From Lederbergia citri (GTDB lineage Bacteria; Bacillota; Bacilli; Bacillales; Bacillaceae_C), in assembly GCF_018343625.1 (NCBI RefSeq), contig NZ_JAGYPG010000001.1:126342-190341 (forward strand): a DNA stretch of 64,000 nucleotides, read 5' to 3'. Positions within the stretch are counted from its first letter, which is position 1, and each line of letters begins with the position of its first letter. Of this stretch, positions 35,665 through 42,377 are shown piece by piece. The notes beneath the pieces were generated by a model. It did not search any database and was not told where the DNA came from. It saw nothing but the letters and a program-made list of their open reading frames with translations. The translations under genes were made by a program, and so were the position numbers.

Positions 35665-35945
35665 TGATTTCCGCTGCAAGTGTTCGCTTTCCGCGGGCGG
35701 TACGGGGAGCTTCCTCGGTGCTTCAGCACCTTGTCTAGTTCCGGCTCCTAGCGTCTAACGAACGAGCCCTTCCCTCCCCTACGATAAGTCAACATCGGCT
35801 CGTTCCTCGCCGTGTTTCCTTTATCTCAGTGCGGGGAAGTCTCCCGTTCGTACGACGCTGAACAGTCGCCTCCGCTTTTCTAATCTGCGGGATCTCCCCT
35901 GCCCCGTATTCCCGCAGGAGTCTCACACCTTCCGCTGTGCCAAAA
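35665..35945 (+). repeat. Second palindromic repeat family, split by an inserted element
   Basis: Left part 35665-35730 (TTTCCGCTGCAAGTG, CTTTCCGCGGGCGG, TACGGGGAG, GGTGCTTCAGCACC) and right part 35886-35945 (TGCGGGATCTCCC, CCCCGTATTCCCGC, AGGAGTCTCACACC, TTCCGCTGTGC) together match a repeat common in Bacillaceae intergenic regions. The parts pair with each other (TACGGGG/CCCCGTA, GCGGG/CCCGC). An unrelated 155-bp repeat separates them. It lies in the 558-base gap 35579-36136; the remaining ~190 bases up to the SDR gene show nothing recognisable. Confidence 0.85.
35731..35885 (+). repeat. Intergenic palindromic repeat (copy R4) inserted in another repeat
   Basis: It begins TTGTCTAGTTCCGGCTCC, contains ACGATAAGTCAACATCGGC and CCGTGTTTCCTTTATCTCAG, and ends CGCCTCCGCTTTTCTAA, as in the family core. 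The 155-bp length equals the simple form at 54469. Its boundaries coincide with the point where the flanking repeat breaks, right after the small hairpin GGTGCTTCAGCACC. Confidence 0.85.
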
Positions 35946-36136
35946 TCAATTATGTGCTTATTAGTGGAGATGAAAGACACTCTTTTGTTTATTTTAGGGA
36001 CGGATTAGGCAGCACCACTTTACTTTGGCCATCTTTTTTCTCTGTTTGTTGAATTACAATCCAAGTGCTCTCTTTTAAGCAGTGTAATAAGCTTTGAAGA
36101 TATATTCTGTTTTAATAAGATACCACTTTTATTTTT

Positions 36137-37000
36137 TTAGCCATTTATTACTTCGCCGCCATTAATGTGTAGCATTTGTCCTGAGACATAGCTTGAATCA
36201 TCAGATGCTAGATAAACATAACCAGGTCCTAATTCTGAAGGTTGTCCAGGCCGTCCTAAAGGCTGTGTTCCTCCAAATTTACTTACTTTTTCTGCATCAA
36301 ACGTAGAAGGAATGAGTGGAGTCCAAATAGGTCCAGGAGCAACTCCATTGACTCGAATTCGTTGAGCTGCTAATGATTTGGATAAGGATCTTGTAAAAGA
36401 CACAATCGCACCCTTAGTTGCTGAATAATCCAATAACTCAGGGCTTCCTGCATAAGCTGTAATTGAGGCAGTGTTAATGATTGAACTCCCTACTTTCAAG
36501 TGGGGGAGCACTGCTTTTGTCAAAAAGAAATAAGCATATATATTCGTTCGGAATGTTTTCTCAAGTTGTTCCTCAGTAATGTCTAAAAGACTTTTTTGAG
36601 GATGTTGTTCGGCAGCATTATTGACAAGGATATCTATTTTTCCAAAACTGTCCATTACTTGCTTAACAACATCGATACAATGTTGTTCTTGTCCGAGATC
36701 CCCTCGTATGGCTATACATTTTCTACCTTCATTTTCAACAAGTTGTTTCGTATTTTCAGCGTCTTGATCTTCTTCGAGGTAACAAATAGCAACATTTGCT
36801 CCTTCTATTGCAAAATGAAGGGCGACTGATTTACCAATACCGCTATCTCCTCCAGTTACAATCGCAACTTTCCCATCTAACTTTCCGCTACCCTTATAGG
36901 AGGTTTTTATCGATTCAGGTTCTGGGTTCATTAAGGATTCTAAGCCGGGCTGCTGCACTTGCTTTTGCTTTGGCATCGTTTGTTTCTCTTGATTGCTCAA
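36137..37000 (-). CDS. Short-chain dehydrogenase/reductase (glucose dehydrogenase/general-stress type)
   Basis: 287 residues. A Rossmann motif GGDSGIGKS follows an N-terminal extension of about 45 residues (PKQKQVQQPG region) typical of Bacillus stress SDRs such as YhdF and YhxC. Active-site YSATKG (Tyr, Lys) and the preceding Ser in NTASITAYAG are intact. TTG 37000 is preferred, 8 nt after AGGAG; an in-frame GTG at 37009 overlaps that site. A strong hairpin lies in the leader (37021-37067). Substrate unknown. Confidence 0.87.
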   Translation of the reverse strand: MSNQEKQTMPKQKQVQQPGLESLMNPEPESIKTSYKGSGKLDGKVAIVTGGDSGIGKSVALHFAIEGANVAICYLEEDQDAENTKQLVENEGRKCIAIRGDLGQEQHCIDVVKQVMDSFGKIDILVNNAAEQHPQKSLLDITEEQLEKTFRTNIYAYFFLTKAVLPHLKVGSSIINTASITAYAGSPELLDYSATKGAIVSFTRSLSKSLAAQRIRVNGVAPGPIWTPLIPSTFDAEKVSKFGGTQPLGRPGQPSELGPGYVYLASDDSSYVSGQMLHINGGEVING

Positions 37001-37020
37001 AATAATCACTCCTAAGAAGA

Positions 37021-37067
37021 AATAAAAAACGAACAGATATATTTGATATACCCGTTCGTTGTTTTTT
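37021..37067 (-). promoter_or_regulatory. Hairpin with T tails in the leader of the SDR gene
   Basis: AACGAAC (37028-37034) pairs with GTTCGTT (37054-37060), with an inner ATATA/TATAT stem. On the minus strand it is followed by TTTTTTATTTC only 10-15 nt before the SDR ribosome binding site. There is no room for a promoter between it and the gene, so it may attenuate the SDR gene. It also has a T run on the plus strand. Confidence 0.55.
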
Positions 37068-37127
37068 TATTCTATAAGAGATGATAAAACGGAAACTTAG
37101 TAGATAACCTTCTTGGAGAATGTTACC

Positions 37128-37338
37128 GTCTAGCTCCAGCGCCTTGCGCCTAGCAAACTTTCGGTTTCTTCCTACGATAAGTCAACATCGGTTCGCATTT
37201 AAGGCTCACCGTGTTTCCTTTATCTCGTCAGAACCCTAAAGAGGAACGTCGACTAGAGCGGCCACCTCCTGTGGCAACGTCGACGGAGCCACATCCTGTG
37301 GGCCTGTACGTCGCTGAACAAGCGCTTTCACTTTTGTT
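37128..37338 (+). repeat. Intergenic palindromic repeat (copy R5) with two internal modules
   Basis: It starts GTCTAGCTCCAGCGCC, has ACGATAAGTCAACATCGG and ACCGTGTTTCCTTTATCTCG, and ends CAAGCGCTTTCACTTTTG. Between arms it carries two tandem units of about 29 nt (37246-37304), each with ACGTCGAC followed by a CCAC-TCCTGTGG hairpin. It occupies nearly all of the gap between yajQ and the SDR leader. Confidence 0.85.
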
Positions 37339-37343
37339 ATTCG

Positions 37344-37835
37344 TTATCTATAATTTACAAATTGAACATCTATCGGAAGATTAGCGGATCGGATAGCACT
37401 AATAATCTGCTGCAAATCATCTCGATTTTTGCCAGTGACTCTAATTTGGTCGTCTTGGACTTGGCTTTTTACTTTCAATCCACTATTTTTAATAAGCGTA
37501 TTGATTTTTTTAGCATTTTCTTTATCGATGCCTTGAACAATCTTAGCCCGTTGACGGACAGTACCACCAAATGCATTTTCCATTTTACCGTAATCGAGGT
37601 TTTTAACAGGGACTTCGCGTCTTATTAATTTTCCGACAAACACATCTTTTAGTTGAGACATTTTAAACTCGTCATCCGAAATGAGGACAACTTCTTCATT
37701 TTCAAGTTTAATGTCACTTTTACTGCCTTTAAAATCATAACGATTTTGTATTTCTTTCAGAGCAATTTGTATTGCATTATTTACTTCTGATAGATCAACC
37801 TTAGAAACAATATCGAATGAATTTTCCTTAGACAT
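37344..37835 (-). CDS. yajQ: YajQ-family nucleotide-binding protein
   Basis: 163 residues, full length for the YajQ/UPF0234 family, with N-terminal [17 protein letters not shown] and the duplicated ferredoxin-like fold ([21 protein letters not shown]). CGGAGG precedes ATG. Members bind nucleotides, and some bind cyclic-di-GMP; the role in Bacillus is unclear (B. subtilis YitK is the counterpart). Confidence 0.92.
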   Translation of the reverse strand: MSKENSFDIVSKVDLSEVNNAIQIALKEIQNRYDFKGSKSDIKLENEEVVLISDDEFKMSQLKDVFVGKLIRREVPVKNLDYGKMENAFGGTVRQRAKIVQGIDKENAKKINTLIKNSGLKVKSQVQDDQIRVTGKNRDDLQQIISAIRSANLPIDVQFVNYR

Positions 37836-37915
37836 TTTCTACCTCCGTTGCATCATTTCCCCTTATTATAGTTGATTTGCAACGTTCCAACAAGGTCATG
37901 AAAGACGGCTGTTTA

Positions 37916-38053
37916 CTATAGATGATCCGTTTTTTTCGAATATTTGTATTTTCCTGCTTGAAGATTTTTCTCCCTTAAAAGGTTCTTATCCTCTCGAGCA
38001 GCTTGCTTGTCTCTCGGTTTCTTATCATTGTCGGATGTATTATAGCGCATCAT
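37916..38053 (-). CDS. Small basic protein of unknown function (45 codons)
   Basis: Encodes MMRYNTSDNDKKPRDK, then QAARED, ending YKYSKKTDHL. It is highly charged, with 11 lysines and no hydrophobic segment. AAAGGAG lies 5 nt before the first ATG (38053) and 8 nt before the second (38050), so the 44-residue form may be the real one. It stands between yajQ and the degV-family gene on the same strand. No family recognised. Confidence 0.7.
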   Translation of the reverse strand: MMRYNTSDNDKKPRDKQAAREDKNLLREKNLQAGKYKYSKKTDHL

Positions 38054-38112
38054 AATGTCTCCTTTCTAAACTGGATTTACTAGATAGTATCTCCCGCTTA
38101 GTGGAAAAATTA

Positions 38113-38973
38113 TTAAGCTTGTTTTTCATTTAAGAAAAAAATGGCTAATGTTCCCGGACCAGCATGTGCAGCAATAACGGAGCCAATAATATTAATATAA
38201 AAATTCTTTGTGCCAAAACGTTCTTCTATCATCTTTTTTACTTCGAGAGCTGTCTCCTCATCGTCTCCATGGCTGATCCCAATAGTTTGGTTGCTAAGAT
38301 CAACTCCTCGATCTTCGATTACATCGAGAATTCTTTTAATGAGTTTTTTCTTTCCACGAATTTTTTCAATCGGAACGAGCTTACCTTCTTCCACATGCAG
38401 AAGGGGCTTGATGTTAAGCAAACCTCCAAGAAAAGCAGAAGCTTTTGAAAGTCTGCCACCTCTTGCAAGGAAATCTAAATCCTCCACTGTAAATAAATGT
38501 TCCATATGTTGGCATTGGAATGTTATATTCTGAACTAAGTCTTCCTTTGAAACACCTTTTTTAATCTGTTCAGCTGCTGATAAGACAGTTAGTCCATAAC
38601 CGAGAGATGCACATTTTGAATCGATGATTGTTAAATCTAAATCTGGGTATTCTTCTAGTACCTGCTCACGAATCATAACAGCCGTTTGATATGTTCCTGA
38701 AAGCTCAGATGAAAAAGCTATGTAGAGACCTGAGTCACCTGATTTAGCTAAATCCGTAAATAATTCTTCAAATTGCTGAGGAGACGCCTGTGATGTTTTC
38801 GGCATTTTGCCAGCACGTATTTCCTCGTATACTTTTTTTGGCTGGATGGTCAGCAAATCTTTATACTCATCGTCAACTATATGTACTTGTAACGGTATTA
38901 ATTGAACGTTATTTTCTTGAAAAAAAGATAACGGCAAGTCTGATGCACTATCTGCAAAAAGTTTAATTGACAT
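38113..38973 (-). CDS. DegV-family fatty-acid-binding protein
   Basis: 286 residues with the DegV signature FADSASDLP at the N-terminus, KTSQASPQQF in the middle and the C-terminal ISHGDDEETA and AHAGPGTLAIFF. DegV proteins bind fatty acids and, as FakB-type partners, present them to FakA kinase. Preceded by AGAGGTG. It is probably the equivalent of B. subtilis YitS by position next to the YitT-like gene. Confidence 0.9.
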   Translation of the reverse strand: MSIKLFADSASDLPLSFFQENNVQLIPLQVHIVDDEYKDLLTIQPKKVYEEIRAGKMPKTSQASPQQFEELFTDLAKSGDSGLYIAFSSELSGTYQTAVMIREQVLEEYPDLDLTIIDSKCASLGYGLTVLSAAEQIKKGVSKEDLVQNITFQCQHMEHLFTVEDLDFLARGGRLSKASAFLGGLLNIKPLLHVEEGKLVPIEKIRGKKKLIKRILDVIEDRGVDLSNQTIGISHGDDEETALEVKKMIEERFGTKNFYINIIGSVIAAHAGPGTLAIFFLNEKQA

Positions 38974-39122
38974 AAAAAATCACCTCTTGTGGAAAAATAA
39001 TGAAAAGTTACTGCGTCTATAAATTATTCAGAAAATTATTCCATATTTTTAGTGTACCGACTTTAGGAGAAAAGTACAATCCCATATACATTTTTATGGG
39101 ATAAAAGAGGGAGAGGATGGTA

Positions 39123-39980
39123 GTGAAAAAACAGTTTTCTATTTGGACTCATACAAAAATTTTCGTTACTGTGTTAGTTGGGGCTTTTTTAAATGCCGTA
39201 GCATTAAATTATTTTTTAATTCCAGCAGGGGTTTACGCGAGTGGGATAACTGGAGCAGCGCAGCTTGTATCCAATATTTTATCGGATTTTACTCTTATAC
39301 ATATATCGACAGGAATTCTTATTTTACTATTCAATCTTCCGGTAGTGATTTTAGGGTGGCTAAAAGTTGGAAGATCTTTTACAATGTATAGTTTTATTTC
39401 TGTTTTATTGATGAGTTTGTTTCTTGAAATACTTCCTGTCATCGCAAAAACAAACGATATATTGCTCTACTCTGTATTTGGTGGAGTGATTGCCGCCGTG
39501 GGGATTGGAATAACGTTAAGGGTTGGTGCTTCAACTGGAGGATTAGATATTATTGCGATGGTGCTTTCAAGGATGAAGGATAAGCCTGTGGGGATTTACT
39601 TTTTTATCATTAACGCTATTATTATCGCAACAGCGGGTGCCATATATGGCTGGGATAAAGCACTTTATACACTCGTTTCTTTATATGCTTCAACAAGAGT
39701 CATTGATGCAATCCATACTCGACATCAGAAACTGACTGCGATGATTGTGACGAAGAAATCGGAAGAGTTAAAAGATGCCATCCATGCACGGATGGTAAGG
39801 GGAATTACTGTTGTCCCAGCTAAGGGAGCTTTTTCAAATGAACAAAAGGAAATGATGATGATTGTCATTACGCGTTATGAATTGTATGAGCTCGAATTGA
39901 TTGTTAAAAACGTCGATCCAAAAGCATTCACGAATATCGTTCAAACGACAGCTGTATTCGGCTTTTTTAGAAAAGATTAA
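39123..39980 (+). CDS. yitT: YitT-family membrane protein with DUF2179 C-terminus
   Basis: 285 residues. Five to six membrane segments (about 10-190) include the family motifs NYFLIPAGVYASG and RVGASTGGLDIIA, followed by a soluble DUF2179 domain (about 200-285) ending TNIVQTTAVFGFF. GTG 39123 lies 6 nt after AGAGG and is preferred over ATG 39117, which touches it. Divergent from the degV gene with a 149-nt gap. Function unknown. Confidence 0.88.
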   Translation: MKKQFSIWTHTKIFVTVLVGAFLNAVALNYFLIPAGVYASGITGAAQLVSNILSDFTLIHISTGILILLFNLPVVILGWLKVGRSFTMYSFISVLLMSLFLEILPVIAKTNDILLYSVFGGVIAAVGIGITLRVGASTGGLDIIAMVLSRMKDKPVGIYFFIINAIIIATAGAIYGWDKALYTLVSLYASTRVIDAIHTRHQKLTAMIVTKKSEELKDAIHARMVRGITVVPAKGAFSNEQKEMMMIVITRYELYELELIVKNVDPKAFTNIVQTTAVFGFFRKD

Positions 39981-40157
39981 GAAAAAAAGTGCAAGCGGCG
40001 GTTTAGAGACATACAGGCACACAGTATGTGGGTCTATCGACGTTTCTCTGTTGGGTTCTGACAAGATAAAGGAACGCACGGTACAGCTTATAAGGCGAGC
40101 TGATGTTAACTTATCGTAGGAAGCAACAAAAAGTTTGCTATTAGCTGGAGCTAGATG
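39981..40157 (-). repeat. Intergenic palindromic repeat (copy R6), minus orientation
   Basis: On the minus strand it starts with CATCTAGCTCCAGCTAATAG and has ACGATAAGTTAACATC, then GTTCCTTTATCTTGTC. It carries one CCCACATACTGTGTG hairpin module and ends CCGCTTGCACTTTTTTTC. It separates yitT from the convergent small genes. It is diverged but colinear with the other copies. Confidence 0.8.
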
Positions 40158-40210
40158 CAACTACCTTTACGAATTTATTCAGAAAGTCCCAATTGGATAT
40201 TTCCTAGCAA

Positions 40211-40238
40211 TGAAAAAACGGGAGATTACTCTCCCGTT
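40211..40238 (-). terminator. Terminator for the DUF3813-like gene
   Basis: AACGGGAGA (40217-40225) pairs with TCTCCCGTT (40230-40238) around TTAC. The minus-strand tail is TTTTCATT. Confidence 0.8.
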
Positions 40239-40245
40239 CTGTAAT

Positions 40246-40446
40246 TTATTTTAAGCGATCGAGTACCTTTTGATATTCACGAAGCTGCTCTTGCTCGGCG
40301 AACGTCGAATTGGCATAAGCAGAGGAAAGGGCGTTCTTCGCTACTTGTAAGGCATATTCTTTCTCTTCAGTGGAATCTCCTGTAAGGAAGAGTTCTTCTG
40401 CGTGTTCAACGAATTCCCTAGCTTCCTGGAATAACCTGTTTCCCAC
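40246..40446 (-). CDS. DUF3813-like small protein
   Basis: 66 residues, helical and acidic, starting MGNRLFQEAREFVEHAEE and ending YQKVLDRLK. GTG start 8 nt after GGGAGGG. Resemblance to the Bacillaceae DUF3813 family is from memory. A second small gene directly upstream on the same strand ends 2 nt before it, so the two form a mini-operon. Function unknown. Confidence 0.75.
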   Translation of the reverse strand: MGNRLFQEAREFVEHAEELFLTGDSTEEKEYALQVAKNALSSAYANSTFAEQEQLREYQKVLDRLK

Positions 40447-40448
40447 TT

Positions 40449-40589
40449 CTAAATCCCTCCCAGAGATTCCTCATTTCTCTTATTTTCCGCTTCTGCCAAG
40501 GTTGAACGATATGGAAAACGTTCCGCATGTTTTTCAATCGAATTTTTACCATGTATGATAAAACGTTTCGACTTACTTTTTTTACCCAC
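40449..40589 (-). CDS. Small basic protein of unknown function (46 residues)
   Basis: Encodes MGKKSKSKRFIIHGKNSIEK, HAERFPYRSTLAEAENK and ends EESLGGI. GTG 40589 follows AGGGGTG at 7 nt. Its end contains the ribosome binding site of the DUF3813-like gene, implying coupled translation. Strongly basic N-terminus, no membrane segment. Not recognised. Confidence 0.65.
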   Translation of the reverse strand: MGKKSKSKRFIIHGKNSIEKHAERFPYRSTLAEAENKRNEESLGGI

Positions 40590-40755
40590 ACGTATTCACC
40601 CCTATAGAGAATTGGAAATGAACGTACGTTTACGTTCTAAATTATTGTTTGTCAAAAGTTTGCGAAAAACACGAGAAAGAAATGGTAGTTTATTTTGGAA
40701 TGTGCAAGAAATGAGTGCTAATATATATATATTACGAAAAAAAGGGGATGGCATC

Positions 40756-41568
40756 ATGATCGAAATTAGAAAAGAAAAAGTAAATGATATTCCGTTATTG
40801 CATGTTGTGAAAAACGGAAATGAAGATAAGATGCTACCGCTTATTTTTTTTGTCCACGGATTTACTTCTGCTAAAGAACATAATCTTCATTACGCCTATC
40901 TTTTAGCGGAAAAAGGCTTTCGTGTTTTACTTCCAGAAGCCTTATACCACGGTGAAAGAAGCAATGGACAAAGTAATGAAAAATTAATGTTTCATTTTTG
41001 GGATATTGTAATCAACACGATTGCAGAATTAGAAGTGATAAAGAATCATTTTTTTAACAGAGGTTTAGTTGATTCTGAAAAGATTGGTTTGGCAGGAACT
41101 TCGATGGGCGGGATTATTACATTAGGAGCACTAACTCAATTTGAATGGGTGAACACAGCAGTTTCGCTAATGGGAAGTCCGCATTATGTAGCATTTGCCC
41201 GTGCTCAAATAAATCACCTTCAAAAAGCTGATTCAAGCTTTTCTTTTCCAGATGAGGAAATAGAGGAATTATATTCCGGTTTGGAAAAATATGATATAAG
41301 TCATCAGCCAGAAAAACTTAAAGAAAGACCACTTATGTTTTGGCATGGGAAAAAAGATCCGGTTGTTCCTTTTCAGCCTACATATAGCTTTTATCAAAAC
41401 ATTAAGAAGGATTATGAAAAGAATCCTTCCAAATTAAAATTTATCATTGATGAAGATGCCGACCATAAAGTGAGCAGAGAAGGTTTATTGGAAACAGTGG
41501 CTTGGTTTGAAAATTACTTGCTTCGTTCAAACAAGGGCAGAAATGTTTCATTGTATGCTGGATTGTGA
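40756..41568 (+). CDS. yitV: Alpha/beta-hydrolase, YitV-like esterase/peptidase
   Basis: 270 residues. Oxyanion-side motif FFVHGFTSAKEHN, nucleophile elbow GTSMGG, acid in HGKKDPVVP and His in DADHKVSR form a complete triad. It matches B. subtilis YitV in length and motifs. ATG 40756 follows AAAGGGGATGG; the frame continues about 200 nt upstream without a better start. It precedes yitW as in B. subtilis, but the HAD gene yitU is absent. Confidence 0.9.
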   Translation: MIEIRKEKVNDIPLLHVVKNGNEDKMLPLIFFVHGFTSAKEHNLHYAYLLAEKGFRVLLPEALYHGERSNGQSNEKLMFHFWDIVINTIAELEVIKNHFFNRGLVDSEKIGLAGTSMGGIITLGALTQFEWVNTAVSLMGSPHYVAFARAQINHLQKADSSFSFPDEEIEELYSGLEKYDISHQPEKLKERPLMFWHGKKDPVVPFQPTYSFYQNIKKDYEKNPSKLKFIIDEDADHKVSREGLLETVAWFENYLLRSNKGRNVSLYAGL

Positions 41569-41672
41569 GGCTTAAAGGCAACAATGAGTTATTACAAGCT
41601 TAATCGAAGCACTATTTTTATGAAACGGAAAATTTTAAGTAGTAAGATAAATTTTTTTCAAGAATAAATAAT

Positions 41673-41825
41673 AAAAAGTTTAAGTTTCTTCGCGAATTAC
41701 TATTTTATTCACGAGAAAAATGAAAAAAGTTTAGATTTGTTCTCGAAATACCACTTAATTCACGAATTAAATGGAAAAATTCTATGTTTAGTCGCGAAAT
41801 TGCTGCTTAATTTTCGACTAAATAA
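41673..41825 (+). repeat. Three tandem ~51-bp palindromic units
   Basis: Units 41673-41722, 41723-41774 and 41775-41825 each follow the pattern AAAAAGTTTA...TTCGCGAA...TTAATTCACGA...AAATG, with 60-75% identity between units. In each, CGCGAAT-like and ATTCACG-like halves are inverted repeats. They fill the middle of the 387-base gap 41569-41955 between yitV and yitW. No coding potential. They do not resemble the other repeat family in the window. Confidence 0.7.
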
Positions 41826-41955
41826 GTTACTTCATATACAGTTGTAAACACCAACCAAAATTCATCAATCGTTTAAGTTCATTTTTGTTTGTTTTTCTAT
41901 TATGTTTGGTATGATAGTAAGAGAAGCATTTTATTTCGAAAAGGAGTGTGCTGAA

Positions 41956-42264
41956 ATGGATGAGGCTTTGAAAGAAAATATTTATGGCGCTCTTGAGCAA
42001 GTTATTGACCCTGAATTGGGTATTGACATAGTAAATCTTGGGCTTGTATATGATGTTGACCTTAATGACGAAGGAGTGGCCAAAGTTACTATGACCCTTA
42101 CTTCGATGGGATGTCCACTAGCGCCAATTATTGTAGATCAAGTACAAGCAGCACTTGCAGATATTCCGGAAGTAAAACAAACAGAGGTAGACATTGTTTG
42201 GAATCCACCTTGGACAAAAGATAAAATGTCACGATATGCGAAAATTGCACTTGGCGTAACATGA
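41956..42264 (+). CDS. yitW: MIP18/DUF59 iron-sulphur assembly protein (YitW/SufT-like)
   Basis: 102 residues with the family core VIDPELGIDIVNLGLVYDV and the conserved Cys in TSMGCPLAP, and WNPPW near the C-terminus. Such proteins assist maturation of Fe-S proteins. ATG 41956 follows AAGGAGTGTG. Length equals B. subtilis YitW. A hairpin terminator follows. Confidence 0.92.
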   Translation: MDEALKENIYGALEQVIDPELGIDIVNLGLVYDVDLNDEGVAKVTMTLTSMGCPLAPIIVDQVQAALADIPEVKQTEVDIVWNPPWTKDKMSRYAKIALGVT

Positions 42265-42305
42265 TGAAGGAACGCCGTTATTAGAGTATAGTTTTGGGAA
42301 AGTAT

Positions 42306-42349
42306 ATAGCGGAATGCTCCTTGAGATTAAGAAGCTTTCCGCTATTTTT
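42306..42349 (+). terminator. Hairpin with T tail between yitW and clpB
   Basis: ATAGCGGAA (42306-42314) pairs with TTCCGCTAT (42337-42345), then TTTTTAATTT. It ends about 13 nt before the clpB ribosome binding site AAGGAG, leaving no room for a separate clpB promoter. It is therefore either the yitW terminator with read-through, or part of a clpB leader. Confidence 0.7.
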
Positions 42350-42377
42350 AATTTATAGTTGTAAGGAGATGTAATTT

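Noticed and set aside
41673..41825. CRISPR array
   Set aside because: Three units with diverged sequence and no constant repeat/variable spacer pattern, and no cas genes nearby.
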